Part shown: positions 26,130 through 36,177 of the stretch, piece after piece
How positions within the stretch are numbered: the stretch's first letter is position 1
Layout of the letters: every line of letters starts with the position of its first letter
The notes under the pieces: model-generated
The model's input: the letters and a program-made list of their open reading frames with translations, nothing else
Told to the model about the DNA's origin: nothing
Database searches by the model: none
Assembly: GCA_024691305.1 (NCBI GenBank)
Contig: JAILNS010000002.1
Coordinates: 32,668-96,667, forward strand
From: Lachnospiraceae bacterium
GTDB lineage: Bacteria; Bacillota; Clostridia; Lachnospirales; Lachnospiraceae
Reading direction: 5' to 3'
DNA length: 64,000 bases
Translations under genes and position numbers: made by a program

Positions 26130-28130
26130 TTATTCTGACAACTTAGTTGTATTGTCTTCGGGAAGCTTCGGTTTTTGCCATGACATATAATCACAGTCCG
26201 GATAACCGATACATCCGTAATATCTTCTGCCTTTTTTGGTCTTCCTGACCACGATATCCTTACCGCATTTAGGACAGGCGACCCCTATCTTTTCAAGGAA
26301 AGGCTTGGTATTCTTGCATTCCGGGAATCCCGGGCATGCGAGGAATTTGCCGTGCGGACCATATTTGTAGACCATCTTCCTCCCACACAGTTCACATATT
26401 TCATCGGATTCTTCGTCCGCTATCTTAACCTGTTCAAGATCTTTTTCTGCTTTGGCGACTGCCTCCGCAAGATCCGGATAGAAGTTCTCAAGTATCGTTT
26501 TCCACTTAACTTTGCCTTCTTCGACGCCGTCGAGAAGAGTTTCCATATTGGCAGTAAAATTGACATCGACTATCGAAGGGAACGATTCTTTCATCATCTT
26601 ATTGACCACTTCCCCAAGTTCGGTCACATACAGATTCTTGTCTTCCTTGATGATATATCTTCTTGCAAGTATTGTCGTGATCGTAGGGGCATAGGTACTG
26701 GGACGTCCGATCCCGAGTTCCTCCATAGCCTTGACTAGTGAAGCCTCCGTGTAATGCGGTGCACTCTGTGTAAAGTGCTGTTTCTTCTCAAGAACAGGTT
26801 CTCCGAGCTTATCGCCTTTGTTTAGTTTACGAGGCAGTACACCGGCTTCTTCCTTATCTTCATCGTCCTTATACACACTCATAAAACCGTCGAAATTCAG
26901 AACGGATGCAGATACACTGAACACCTCACCCGAAGCCTCTATCTTAACGGAAGTCGTATCATATACAGCATCACTCATACAGCTTGCCGCAAATCTTTTC
27001 CATATGAGAGTATAGAGTCTTAGCAGATCCCTTCCAAGATCGGATCTTACTTTTTGAGGAGTAAGTTCTATATTTGCGGGACGTATGGCTTCATGGGCAT
27101 CCTGTATCTTACGTTCATCCTTGCCTTCGGTCTTCTGCTTACCGAGGTATTTCTCACCGTATTCATTCGTTATATAATCTTTGGCCATTGCGGCAGCTTC
27201 CGCCGAGACTCTGGTCGAATCGGTACGCAGATAAGTGATAAGACCGATGGTACCCTGGCCCTTTATCTCAACGCCTTCGTATAACTGCTGTGCAAGACGC
27301 ATTGTCTTTTGCGTGGAAAAATTAAGTGTCTTCGAAGCTTCCTGCTGAAGAGTGGAAGTCGTAAAAGGAAGCGGAGCCTTGCGTGTACGTGTCGAAGTCT
27401 TCACTTCCGAGACCGTAAAGGGCTTACCTTTGATCTTATCTATTATCGCAGAAGCCTCTGCTTCGGTATGTATTTCTTTTTTCTCGGATGCAGAGCCGTA
27501 ATAATGAGCCGTAAGAGGCTTCCCCGCTCCTTCTATATCAAACAGAGCATCGAGAGTCCAATACTCCTCGGGCACAAAAGCATCTATTTCTTCTTCCCTG
27601 TCGCAGATTATCCTGAGTGCCACCGACTGAACTCTTCCTGCGGACAATCCTCTTTTGATCTTGGCCCACAAAAGAGGTGATATCCTGTAGCCGACCACCC
27701 TGTCAAGACATCTTCTGGCCTGCTGGGCATCGACCAGATCCATGTCTATCTCCCTGGCGTTTTTCAAAGATTCCTTGACCGCATTTTTGGTGATCTCATT
27801 AAAGGTTATCCTGTACACCTTTTTGTCCTGAAGATTGAGGGCACTCATAAGATGCCAGCTGATGGCTTCTCCTTCACGGTCAGGGTCGGTTGCGAGGTAT
27901 ATCTTCTCAGCTTTTTTCACAGCTTTACGAAGAGACGAGAGGATATCTCCCTTGCCTCTTATCGTAATGTATTTAGGTTCATAATCATTGTCGACATCGA
28001 TTCCAAGTGATGATTTAGGAAGATCACGGACATGTCCGTTACTCGCCATGACGGTATAATTAGAACCCAAGAATTTACCGATAGTCTTTACCTTGGCAGG
28101 TGACTCCACGATAACAAGATATTTAGCCAT
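26130..28130 (-). CDS. topA: DNA topoisomerase I (type IA)
   Basis: The 666-residue enzyme relaxes negative supercoils by a transient DNA-protein link. The Toprim domain includes DPDREGEAIS (82-91), the catalytic tyrosine is Y300 in GLITYLRTDSTRVS, and the C-terminus holds two four-cysteine zinc ribbons (about 575-655: CELCGRKM and CPKCGKDI are their first halves). Length fits Firmicute TopA. It is upstream of codY and divergent from comM. In Bacillus several genes (trmFO, codV, clpQY) lie between topA and codY; here they are absent. Confidence 0.97.
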   Translation of the reverse strand: MAKYLVIVESPAKVKTIGKFLGSNYTVMASNGHVRDLPKSSLGIDVDNDYEPKYITIRGKGDILSSLRKAVKKAEKIYLATDPDREGEAISWHLMSALNLQDKKVYRITFNEITKNAVKESLKNAREIDMDLVDAQQARRCLDRVVGYRISPLLWAKIKRGLSAGRVQSVALRIICDREEEIDAFVPEEYWTLDALFDIEGAGKPLTAHYYGSASEKKEIHTEAEASAIIDKIKGKPFTVSEVKTSTRTRKAPLPFTTSTLQQEASKTLNFSTQKTMRLAQQLYEGVEIKGQGTIGLITYLRTDSTRVSAEAAAMAKDYITNEYGEKYLGKQKTEGKDERKIQDAHEAIRPANIELTPQKVRSDLGRDLLRLYTLIWKRFAASCMSDAVYDTTSVKIEASGEVFSVSASVLNFDGFMSVYKDDEDKEEAGVLPRKLNKGDKLGEPVLEKKQHFTQSAPHYTEASLVKAMEELGIGRPSTYAPTITTILARRYIIKEDKNLYVTELGEVVNKMMKESFPSIVDVNFTANMETLLDGVEEGKVKWKTILENFYPDLAEAVAKAEKDLEQVKIADEESDEICELCGRKMVYKYGPHGKFLACPGFPECKNTKPFLEKIGVACPKCGKDIVVRKTKKGRRYYGCIGYPDCDYMSWQKPKLPEDNTTKLSE

Positions 28131-28180
28131 AATACTTTTTTTACCCCTTTTTTATCGCCCCTCCGGGCAAGATAACAACG

Positions 28181-28209
28181 AATATACACCAAAAAATTTT
28201 CTTTGGCAA
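28181..28209 (-). promoter_or_regulatory. Promoter of topA
   Basis: TTGCCA (28204-28209) and TATATT (28181-28186) are 17 bases apart on the minus strand, about 50 bases before the topA ATG. It sits back-to-back with the comM promoter. Confidence 0.65.
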
Positions 28210-28224
28210 GTATCAATAAAAGTA

Positions 28225-28254
28225 TTGACACGCAAGTTGAGCCCATTTTAAAAT
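28225..28254 (+). promoter_or_regulatory. Promoter of comM-dprA
   Basis: A consensus TTGACA (28225-28230) and TAAAAT (28249-28254) are spaced 18 bases apart on the plus strand. The predicted start near 28261 gives a leader of about 50 bases before the comM ATG. Confidence 0.7.
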
Positions 28255-28311
28255 GATTCCACTGTTCAAAAAACATGTCTTGTGTCCGACCGTTATGCGG
28301 AAAGGACATCT

Positions 28312-29868
28312 ATGTTCTGTTACGTTCAAACCGGTGCCGTATCGGGTATGCGCTGCGATGCGATCCGGGTAGAAGTCGACTGTTCTTCCGGTCTTCCCTG
28401 TTTTCAAATGGTTGGATATCTCGGAAGCGAAGTAAGAGAAGCCAGAGAACGTGTCAAAGTTGCACTCAAAAACAGCGGACATCCTCTGCCTGCCGCCAAT
28501 CTTAATGTCAATCTTGCTCCTGCAAGCATCAGAAAATCCGGAACCTCATACGATCTGCCAATTGCGGTCGGAATACTTGCCGCCCTGGGCAAACTGTCAC
28601 AGGAGGATCTGTCAGATACTCTCTTCATCGGAGAGTTGGGATTGGATGGAGACTTAAGAGGAGTTCGCGGAATACTGCCGATAACGGAAGATGCCGCAAG
28701 CCGCGGTATACGGCGCATTATCCTGCCTCTTACCAACGTGACGGAAAGTTCTCTGGTACCGGGTATAGAAGTCATCGGTGCTTCCTGTTTAAGCGAAGTA
28801 TATGAATATCTCAGTGCCTCTCCCGAAGAACGTTCCGGCATTATTTCTCCTGCCGGGACATTCGATATAGAATCATATCTGAATTCCGCCGAGTCGGAAG
28901 CACCTGATTTTTCCGATGTCCACGGGCAGGATACGGTCAAGCGTGCAGCCATGGTCGCAGCCGCCGGTTTTCATCATATGCTCATGATAGGGCCGCCCGG
29001 GTCAGGCAAGACAATGATCGCCAAACGTATGCCGTCGATCCTTCCGAAGCTGACTCCCAAGGAAGCTCTGGATGTAACATCTATCTACTCCGTCGCAGGA
29101 CTCTTAAAAGACGGCAAGCCTCTTATTTCATCAAGACCATATGTCGCACCCCATCATACGATCACCGAACAGGCTCTTGCGGGCGGAGGTTCCATACCCA
29201 GGCCGGGAGTCATATCTTTGGCGCACCGGGGAGTCTTATTTTTGGATGAACTGACCGAGTTTGACCGTTCCACTCTGGATATAATGAGGCAGCCACTGGA
29301 AGACAAAAAGATCCATATCGTCCGCAGCTTCGGTTCATACACTTACCCTGCGGATTTCATGCTCGTCGCAGCCTGCAATCCCTGCCCCTGCGGTTATTAT
29401 CCTGACATGAACAAGTGCAGATGTACCCCCACCCAGGTTAACAGGTATTTAAACAGGGTTTCCGGACCGCTCCTTGACCGCATAGATATATGCTGCGACG
29501 TGGAAGCAATAGACCTGTGCGACTCCGATATCAGAAATAAACCGGATCCTCTGTCAAGTTGCGTTATGCGTGAACGGATCACAGCCGCCAGAGAAAGGCA
29601 GGCTTACCGGTTCAAAGGTAAACAGATAAGTTTTAATTCCGAAATGTCCGTAAAGGACATAGAGAGCATGTGCAGGCTGGGAAGTGCAGGGGAACTTTTG
29701 TTCAGATCGGCAAACGAGACCCTCGGACTGTCTGCCAGAAGTTATCACCGCATACTGAGAGTTGCCAGAACGATAGCAGATCTTGAAGACTCGGATGAGA
29801 TACGGGAAAACCACCTCGCCGAGGCGATATTTTACAGAACAAGCGGCTCACGTTACTGGGGAAAATAA
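28312..29868 (+). CDS. comM: ComM/YifB-family Mg-chelatase-like AAA ATPase
   Basis: I start at ATG 28312, with AAAGGA five bases upstream, not at the GTG 30 bases earlier. The 518-residue protein has an N-terminal Lon-protease-like domain with VEVDCSSGLPCFQMVG, and an AAA+ domain with Walker A GPPGSGKT at about residue 224-231 and Walker B GVLFLDELTEF. The cysteine-rich ACNPCPCGYYPD and CRCTP segments are family hallmarks. In transformable bacteria ComM is a helicase that helps integrate donor DNA by branch migration. It is cotranscribed with dprA. Confidence 0.93.
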   Translation: MFCYVQTGAVSGMRCDAIRVEVDCSSGLPCFQMVGYLGSEVREARERVKVALKNSGHPLPAANLNVNLAPASIRKSGTSYDLPIAVGILAALGKLSQEDLSDTLFIGELGLDGDLRGVRGILPITEDAASRGIRRIILPLTNVTESSLVPGIEVIGASCLSEVYEYLSASPEERSGIISPAGTFDIESYLNSAESEAPDFSDVHGQDTVKRAAMVAAAGFHHMLMIGPPGSGKTMIAKRMPSILPKLTPKEALDVTSIYSVAGLLKDGKPLISSRPYVAPHHTITEQALAGGGSIPRPGVISLAHRGVLFLDELTEFDRSTLDIMRQPLEDKKIHIVRSFGSYTYPADFMLVAACNPCPCGYYPDMNKCRCTPTQVNRYLNRVSGPLLDRIDICCDVEAIDLCDSDIRNKPDPLSSCVMRERITAARERQAYRFKGKQISFNSEMSVKDIESMCRLGSAGELLFRSANETLGLSARSYHRILRVARTIADLEDSDEIRENHLAEAIFYRTSGSRYWGK

Positions 29869-29878
29869 GGAGGAAGAT

Positions 29879-31033
29879 ATGAACGGATCATTATGTGCCT
29901 ACTGGCTTTCGATAACCGACGGTATAGGCAATGCCTCTGCACGGTCACTTTTGGAATATGCGGGAAGTTATGAAGAAATATGGGAGCTCACACCCGGTGA
30001 GCTTGCAAGTCCCGCTCTTAAACTTCCGCCCTCGGCCGTCAGTGCGCTCAAAAAAGAAAGGAATGAAGACGAGATTCAAAAGAGTTATGAGAATATGCTT
30101 GCATCCGGCATCAGCTTTTATCATGACAGGCATCCAGCATTTCCCGGGAAACTTAAAGATATATACAATCCGCCTTCGTGGATATATGTAAAGGGAAAGC
30201 TCCCGGATCCCGGTAAACTGTCTGTGGCAATAGTAGGTGCCAGGAACTGCTCTGAATACGGCAGATATGTCACAAGAAAAATATCCAAAGCACTTGGAGA
30301 TGCAGGCATCAGCGTTATAAGCGGTATGGCTCGCGGAATAGACGGTATAGCCCAGAAGGCCGTGCTTGAATCCGGAGGATATTCCTGCGGTGTTTTGGGA
30401 TGCGGCGTAGATATCTGCTACCCGCCCGAGAACAAGGACATATACGATTTTCTGTTAAGTTCCGGTGGGCTTATATCCGAATACCGCCCCGGCACAAAAC
30501 CCGTAAGCGGACAGTTTCCGATGCGAAACCGGATCATTTCAGGGTTATCCGACGTGGTAATAATAATAGAAGCAAGAGAAAGATCGGGATCTCTTATAAC
30601 AGCCGATATGGCACTTGAACAGGGCAAGGACGTATACGCTCTTCCCGGAAGAGTTACCGACGCATTAAGCCACGGGTGTAACCGGCTGATCAAACAGGGA
30701 GCAGGTATAATCCTCTCCCCCGAAGAGTTCATAACCGATATGATAACCGACAGGCTCTTAGTGCAAAACACTCTCGAAGATCCGGTAACGGAAGCCGTAC
30801 CGGCAGAAGAAGGGCTGACCAAAGCAAGGCAGATGACACTCACGGCACTGTATGACTTAACCGAGTCCGAGCAAAAAATAATGAGCGTCATGGATTTTTA
30901 TCCTAAAAGCGTAAAAAAACTGCAGGATGAAACCTCTCTTGATCCGGCAAGCCTGTATGCGGCTTTGACCGGGCTGACTCTAAAAGGCCTCACCGGGCAG
31001 AACGGTAATCATTATTATCTAAGCGGGAAATGA
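29879..31033 (+). CDS. dprA: DprA (Smf), DNA-processing protein
   Basis: The chosen ATG at 29879 has AAGGAGG overlapping the comM stop; the open frame extends 96 bases upstream into comM. The 384-residue protein has an N-terminal helix-hairpin-helix/SAM-like region, the DprA Rossmann core (about 70-290) with VAIVGARNCSEYG, ISGMARGIDGIAQ, CGVDICYPPEN and QFPMRNRIISGLSD, and a C-terminal winged helix (about 320-380). DprA loads RecA on incoming single-stranded DNA in transformation. Its stop codon abuts the pilT stop. Confidence 0.95.
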   Translation: MNGSLCAYWLSITDGIGNASARSLLEYAGSYEEIWELTPGELASPALKLPPSAVSALKKERNEDEIQKSYENMLASGISFYHDRHPAFPGKLKDIYNPPSWIYVKGKLPDPGKLSVAIVGARNCSEYGRYVTRKISKALGDAGISVISGMARGIDGIAQKAVLESGGYSCGVLGCGVDICYPPENKDIYDFLLSSGGLISEYRPGTKPVSGQFPMRNRIISGLSDVVIIIEARERSGSLITADMALEQGKDVYALPGRVTDALSHGCNRLIKQGAGIILSPEEFITDMITDRLLVQNTLEDPVTEAVPAEEGLTKARQMTLTALYDLTESEQKIMSVMDFYPKSVKKLQDETSLDPASLYAALTGLTLKGLTGQNGNHYYLSGK

Positions 31034-32113
31034 TCAAACCTTGTTTGCCATGGTCTCTTTGTTCTGTGCGAACTCTATGGCGGTTTCCCTGGTGATCCTG
31101 CCCTCCCTGAAAAGCTTTACAAGGGCATCATCCATCGAGATCATTCCATGTGAGGCGCCTGTCTGGATCTGTCCTGCAAGCATATTGACATTACCGTCAT
31201 GAATGGAATGTCTTATAGCAGGGTCCGGATACATAAGCTCGAATGCCGCTATACGTCCCTTGCCATCGGCTGTGGGAACAAGCTGCTGGGATATTACGGC
31301 CTGAAGTACGTTTGAAAGCTGTATCTTGATCTGCTGCTGCTGATGTGAAGGGAATATATCTATTATTCTTTCAACGGTCGAAGGCGCATTCATGGTGTGC
31401 AGTGTGGAAAGTACCAGATGACCGGTTTCAGCTGCGGTTATTGCAACAGATACCGTATCGTAGTCTCTCATCTCACCTACCTGAATGACATCAGGGTCTT
31501 CACGAAGAGCAGCCCTTAACGCATCGGCATATGATTGGGAATCAAGTCCTATCTCACGCTGGTTTACTATCGACTTATCATGTCTGTGAAGATACTCGAT
31601 AGGATCTTCAAGTGTTATGACATGAGCATCACGGGTCTTATTTATACGGTCAATTATACTTGCAAGAGTCGTAGATTTACCTGATCCCGTAGGACCCGTA
31701 ACCAGCACCAGTCCTCTCTTGCAGTCTGCAAGATTTACGACCGAATCCGGAACTCCAAGCACCGCAGGATCCGGTATGACCGTGCCCACAAGTCTCAGGG
31801 CCATGGCTATGGAGCCTCTTTGCTTGAATACGTTTACACGATAACGTCCGATATGTTCCACGGAATATGACATATCATACTCTCCGCGTTCCTCAAAGAT
31901 GTCCATCTGCTTCTCATCCATGATGGAACTGGCTATCGCAAGCGTATCGGGCGGAAGAAGTCTGGCATTCATCTCATGACCTTCTTCATCATGGGCAGGT
32001 AACGGGACCAGCCTGCCGTTTACTCTCATCTTGGGCGGTATTCCTACCGTCAGATGTATGTCGGAAGCCCCTGCTTCCATTGCCGTTGTAAGCAACCTGT
32101 TAATATCTATCAT
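31034..32113 (-). CDS. pilT: PilT-type retraction/secretion ATPase
   Basis: The 359-residue protein belongs to the PilT family of the GspE superfamily. It has Walker A GPTGSGKSTT (about 131-140), an Asp box ITLEDPIEYLH (about 163-173), Walker B with VGEMRD (about 204-209), a His box AAETGHLVLSTLHT and the C-terminal AIRHSIHDGN segment near the PilT AIRNLIRE motif. PilT retracts type IV pili. No other pilus gene is in the window. The start ATG overlaps the upstream stop as TAATG. Confidence 0.92.
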   Translation of the reverse strand: MIDINRLLTTAMEAGASDIHLTVGIPPKMRVNGRLVPLPAHDEEGHEMNARLLPPDTLAIASSIMDEKQMDIFEERGEYDMSYSVEHIGRYRVNVFKQRGSIAMALRLVGTVIPDPAVLGVPDSVVNLADCKRGLVLVTGPTGSGKSTTLASIIDRINKTRDAHVITLEDPIEYLHRHDKSIVNQREIGLDSQSYADALRAALREDPDVIQVGEMRDYDTVSVAITAAETGHLVLSTLHTMNAPSTVERIIDIFPSHQQQQIKIQLSNVLQAVISQQLVPTADGKGRIAAFELMYPDPAIRHSIHDGNVNMLAGQIQTGASHGMISMDDALVKLFREGRITRETAIEFAQNKETMANKV

Positions 32114-33228
32114 TAGTTTGTCCCCTCATCTGCATTGCCCATATGCTGCTTAAGAGTATCTCTGTCCATAACATATCTGTTGTCAAGGGTCTTCATGATA
32201 TCCGTAACTTCAATATCACCATACATATACGTATCAGCCAGATTCATGATGCTGTTATCCCTGAAGCACAGTACGACAGGTCTCAATATATTCTTGGGAT
32301 TCTCCTGAAGGATCAGGGCTGTATCGCCGGTACTTAGTACAACACTTATACCTTCGGACAGGATGTTTATTGAATTGATAAGTGCCGATACCGCACGCTC
32401 GTCAAAAGTTTCCGGAGCATTCTGCATATCTCTGATAACATCAAGCTCGGACTCGGGTTTTCCTCCGAATTTCATTGCAGTCATCGTATCAAAGTATTCC
32501 GCAACTACCATGACCTTAGTTCCGGAAACAAGTTTCATATTGGGTTTTTCACCATGATCATAATACCTTTGCAAAATGGTCAGGCTTTGAGCCGCAACAC
32601 GTTTTACATTGGGAGATGACTGGAACATATTATCTATTAGATCAAAGCCTTTTAACTGATACTGTTCAAGAGCCCTTTCATCCGACCTGTCCATATCCTC
32701 CTTGTCTCTGACATCGGCAGGTGCGGTAAGCTTCCCTATGTCATGGACTATAGCGGAAGTTACGGTATCGGTCATTTCCTCATTTCTAAGACCGTACTTG
32801 TGACCTATCATGGCGCATAACATAGCAACATTAAGACTGTGCTTATACACATAGTCCTCTTTAGACCTCAGTCCCTGTGCAAAATTGATCTTCTTATCCA
32901 GAAGCCCGTAATTCTTGATTATGGCTGCCACAAGATTGGGAAGTTTTATATACTTCTTATTATTCAGCATGGATGTAAGTTCATCCTGAATGGCAAATGA
33001 ATGTATGGTCTGAAAACGCTCAAACTCTATATCTTCAGGTGTCATAGGAGGTGCAGGCTCTGCAGGTTCAAGCACAAAGAGCCCTATCAAACCGAAATTC
33101 CTGATACTGTCTATACCGTTTGAATTAAGTTTGGAGTCACGTTCAAAAAGCAGGACACCTTTCTTGGAATAGATAGGTCTTGCTATTCTCATCCCGGGTT
33201 TTAGATCTTCCATTTTAACGAACTGCAT
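32113..33228 (-). CDS. HD-GYP-like protein with degenerate GYP motif
   Basis: The 371-residue protein has an N-terminal domain typical of HD-GYP proteins (KMEDLKPGMRIARPI) and an HD domain with HSLNVAML (about 129-136) and IVHDIGK (about 161-167). The usual HHExxDGxGYP segment is replaced by QRYYDHGEKPN (about 219-229), so the second metal-ligand histidines are lost. Active HD-GYP enzymes degrade c-di-GMP; this one may be inactive or a binding protein. A C-terminal region of about 110 residues follows. It is translationally coupled to pilT, which suggests a pilus-related role. GGGAGG precedes the ATG. Confidence 0.75.
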   Translation of the reverse strand: MQFVKMEDLKPGMRIARPIYSKKGVLLFERDSKLNSNGIDSIRNFGLIGLFVLEPAEPAPPMTPEDIEFERFQTIHSFAIQDELTSMLNNKKYIKLPNLVAAIIKNYGLLDKKINFAQGLRSKEDYVYKHSLNVAMLCAMIGHKYGLRNEEMTDTVTSAIVHDIGKLTAPADVRDKEDMDRSDERALEQYQLKGFDLIDNMFQSSPNVKRVAAQSLTILQRYYDHGEKPNMKLVSGTKVMVVAEYFDTMTAMKFGGKPESELDVIRDMQNAPETFDERAVSALINSINILSEGISVVLSTGDTALILQENPKNILRPVVLCFRDNSIMNLADTYMYGDIEVTDIMKTLDNRYVMDRDTLKQHMGNADEGTN

Positions 33229-33237
33229 ATTACCTCC

Positions 33238-34365
33238 CTAACGATCGTTTAACAGAAATTTTGCAAAAACATAATTACTTACATCCAGTCCAAACTCAGT
33301 CAGCCTTATAATATCATCTTTTATCATGATAAGTCCGTCTTTTTTACACGTTTCAAGGATATGTCCGTATATATCAAAAACAGACTTGCCAAATCTTCCA
33401 CAAAAATCGGATGCGCTTATACCCGAAGTCATCCTGAGCCCCAAAAACATGAACTCCTCGATCCTGTCAGTCTCAGACAGCACATTTCTCTCGGTACACC
33501 GTATCCCTTTTAAATACTCCTCAATACTGTCGGTATTCCTAAACCTGATCCCTTCCATATATGAAGCGGCTCCGATACCGACTCCCAAATAATCATCACC
33601 ACACCAGTATATTATATTATGTCTGCATTCATAACCGGGCTTTGAATAATTGGATATCTCATACCGGTCATATCCGGCCTCACCCAAAAGGGCGGCACTT
33701 TGATGATACATATCCCGGTCGGTATCTTCATCCGGCCATTCATATTCATCCCTGTGTTCATAAAAATATGTGCCTTCTTCAAGCTGCAGACTGTAAGCCG
33801 AAATATGTTCGGGTTCCAGACTTATGATTTTTTGTAAAGACTCCGCATAGGAATCCGTACTTTGTCCGGGAATGGCAGATATAAGATCTATATTGATATT
33901 ATCAAATCCGTTATCCCGGGCCAGTTCATATGTCCGGCAAAAATCCTTCCAGCTGTGTATTCTTCCCAAAACCGCAAGTTCATCATCCCTTGCAGATTGA
34001 AGACCGATGCTTAACCGGTTTATTCCCGAGCGCCTGTACTCATGTAATTTCTGTTCATCAACACTTCCGGGATTTACCTCTATACTGATCTCAGCTTCAT
34101 CCGTTACATCAAAAAACTTATATACATGATCCATCAGATCACGTATCACACCTGCATTTAATATTGAAGGAGTCCCTCCCCCAATATATATGCTCTTAAC
34201 TTTAAATCCGGAATATTCTTCGGCCCGGTCCGCTATCTCCGCCTTTAATCTATCAATATAGCGTCCTGTCAAAAATGCCTTGTCATCGAATGATAAAAAA
34301 TCACAGTATCTGCATTTTCTCAGGCAAAAAGGAATATGTATATAAAGTCCAAGATCATTCATCAT
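33238..34365 (-). CDS. hemW: HemW, radical SAM haem chaperone-like protein
   Basis: The 375-residue radical SAM protein has the CxxxCxxC cluster motif at C14, C18 and C21 ([14 protein letters not shown]) and the HemW-type [12 protein letters not shown] and C-terminal HemN_C regions. It resembles coproporphyrinogen III oxidase HemN, but the missing extra cysteine, the short N-terminus and the lepA-hemW pairing indicate HemW, a haem-binding protein that delivers haem to targets. It overlaps the lepA end by 11 bp. The two adjacent ATGs at the start cannot be told apart. Confidence 0.92.
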   Translation of the reverse strand: MMNDLGLYIHIPFCLRKCRYCDFLSFDDKAFLTGRYIDRLKAEIADRAEEYSGFKVKSIYIGGGTPSILNAGVIRDLMDHVYKFFDVTDEAEISIEVNPGSVDEQKLHEYRRSGINRLSIGLQSARDDELAVLGRIHSWKDFCRTYELARDNGFDNINIDLISAIPGQSTDSYAESLQKIISLEPEHISAYSLQLEEGTYFYEHRDEYEWPDEDTDRDMYHQSAALLGEAGYDRYEISNYSKPGYECRHNIIYWCGDDYLGVGIGAASYMEGIRFRNTDSIEEYLKGIRCTERNVLSETDRIEEFMFLGLRMTSGISASDFCGRFGKSVFDIYGHILETCKKDGLIMIKDDIIRLTEFGLDVSNYVFAKFLLNDR

Positions 34366-36160
34366 CCAATTTTAACACGCTCATAAAAGCTGCCTGAGGT
34401 ACCTCTACCGTACCGATCTGCCTCATGCGCTTTTTGCCCTCTTTTTGCTTCTCGAGAAGTTTTTTCTTACGGGTTATATCACCGCCGTAGCACTTGGCGA
34501 GCACGTCTTTGCGCATTGCCTTGACTGTTTCACGGGCTATGATCTTACCGCCCACGGCAGCCTGTATGGGAATCTCAAAGAGGTGTCTTGGAATCTCATC
34601 CTTAAGTTTAACACACATGCGTCTGCCGCGCTCGTATGCTGAATCCGCATGTACTATAAAGCTTAATGCATCGACTTCCTCACGGTTTATAAGTATATCA
34701 AGTTTAACAAGAGGAGCCCGCTCATATCCCTTAAACTCATAATCAAACGATGCATAACCCTTTGATCTGCTCTTTAGCGCATCAAAAAAGTCATATATGA
34801 TCTCGTTAAGCGGCAGCTCGTATTTGAGCATCGCCCTGTTGCTCTCTATATATTCGGTACTTAAGTACCTGCCCCTTCTTTCCTGGCAAAGCTGCATTAT
34901 GGGGCCTATAAACTCACTTGTGACCATTATCTCCGCAGACACGACAGGTTCTTCCATATAATCTATCAGATTGGCTTCGGGAAGATTGGACGGATTGGTC
35001 AGTTCCGTCATGTTACCGTCGGTTGTATGCACCCTGTAAACAACGCCCGGAGCCGTAGTCACAAGGTCAAGATTATATTCTCTTTCAAGTCTTTCCTGAA
35101 TTATCTCAAGATGTAAAAGCCCCAGGAAACCGCATCTGAAGCCAAATCCCAAAGCTATCGAGGTTTCGGGCTCGTAATTTAGAGACGCATCGTTTAACTG
35201 AAGTTTCTCAAGTGCGTCCCTGAGATCCGGATATTTGGCGCCATCTGCAGGATACATACCGCAGTAAACCATGGAATTTACTTTTTTGTATCCCGGCAAG
35301 GGCTCTGCGCACGGTCTCTCATCATCGGTCACGGTATCGCCGACTCTGGTCATCTTTACGTTTTTGATGGAAGCGGTTATATATCCAACCATTCCGGCGG
35401 ACAACTCTTCACAGGGATTGAATGCTCCAGCCCCGAAAAATCCCACCTCAACGACTTCCTCGCAGGCTCCCGTTGCCATCATCCTGATCTTCGTTCCTTT
35501 ACGGACACGTCCCTCTCTTATACGGCAAAAAATGATAACTCCCTTATACGAATCATAAACCGAGTCAAATATAAGTGCCTTAAGAGGAGCATCGGGATCT
35601 CCGTCGGGCGCCGGTATCTTCTGTACTATCGCTTCAAGCACCTCATCTATTCCAATGCCCTGCTTGGCACTTATAAGCGGAGCATCCTGAGCTTCTATGC
35701 CTATGCAGTCTTCTATCTCATCCTTTACACGGTCGGGATCCGCACTGGGCAGATCGATCTTGTTAATAACCGGGAAAACATCAAGGTCATGGTCCAGGGC
35801 CAGATATACATTGGCAAGAGTCTGTGCTTCTATCCCCTGAGCCGCATCCACAACAAGAATAGCTCCGTCGCATGCAGCAAGCGATCTTGAAACCTCATAA
35901 TTAAAATCCACATGCCCGGGTGTGTCGATCAGGTTAAAGATATATTCCTCACCGTCCTTAGCCTTATACACCGTACGCACGGCCTGGGACTTGATAGTGA
36001 TCCCTCTTTCTCTCTCAAGATCCATATTATCAAGGACCTGCTCCTGCATTTCACGACTGGTAAGAAGCCCCGTAGCTTCTATTATCCTGTCCGCAAGTGT
36101 GGATTTACCGTGATCTATATGTGCAACTATGCAAAAATTTCTTATATGTTTCTGGTCCAT
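34355..36160 (-). CDS. lepA: LepA (EF4), translational GTPase
   Basis: The 601-residue GTPase matches LepA from end to end. It has the G1 motif AHIDHGKST (about 13-21), [12 protein letters not shown] (about 78-89) and NKID, then EF-G-like domains and the LepA-specific C-terminal domain that ends near [11 protein letters not shown]. It acts on the ribosome, with roles proposed in back-translocation and 30S biogenesis. It lies 17 bp after the membrane-protein gene and before hemW. Confidence 0.97.
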   Translation of the reverse strand: MDQKHIRNFCIVAHIDHGKSTLADRIIEATGLLTSREMQEQVLDNMDLERERGITIKSQAVRTVYKAKDGEEYIFNLIDTPGHVDFNYEVSRSLAACDGAILVVDAAQGIEAQTLANVYLALDHDLDVFPVINKIDLPSADPDRVKDEIEDCIGIEAQDAPLISAKQGIGIDEVLEAIVQKIPAPDGDPDAPLKALIFDSVYDSYKGVIIFCRIREGRVRKGTKIRMMATGACEEVVEVGFFGAGAFNPCEELSAGMVGYITASIKNVKMTRVGDTVTDDERPCAEPLPGYKKVNSMVYCGMYPADGAKYPDLRDALEKLQLNDASLNYEPETSIALGFGFRCGFLGLLHLEIIQERLEREYNLDLVTTAPGVVYRVHTTDGNMTELTNPSNLPEANLIDYMEEPVVSAEIMVTSEFIGPIMQLCQERRGRYLSTEYIESNRAMLKYELPLNEIIYDFFDALKSRSKGYASFDYEFKGYERAPLVKLDILINREEVDALSFIVHADSAYERGRRMCVKLKDEIPRHLFEIPIQAAVGGKIIARETVKAMRKDVLAKCYGGDITRKKKLLEKQKEGKKRMRQIGTVEVPQAAFMSVLKLDDE

Positions 36161-36177
36161 CTATCTTTAACCGGTTC

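Noticed and set aside
33238..34365. HemN (coproporphyrinogen III oxidase) for the radical SAM gene
   Set aside because: The short N-terminus, cysteine pattern and lepA pairing fit HemW better.
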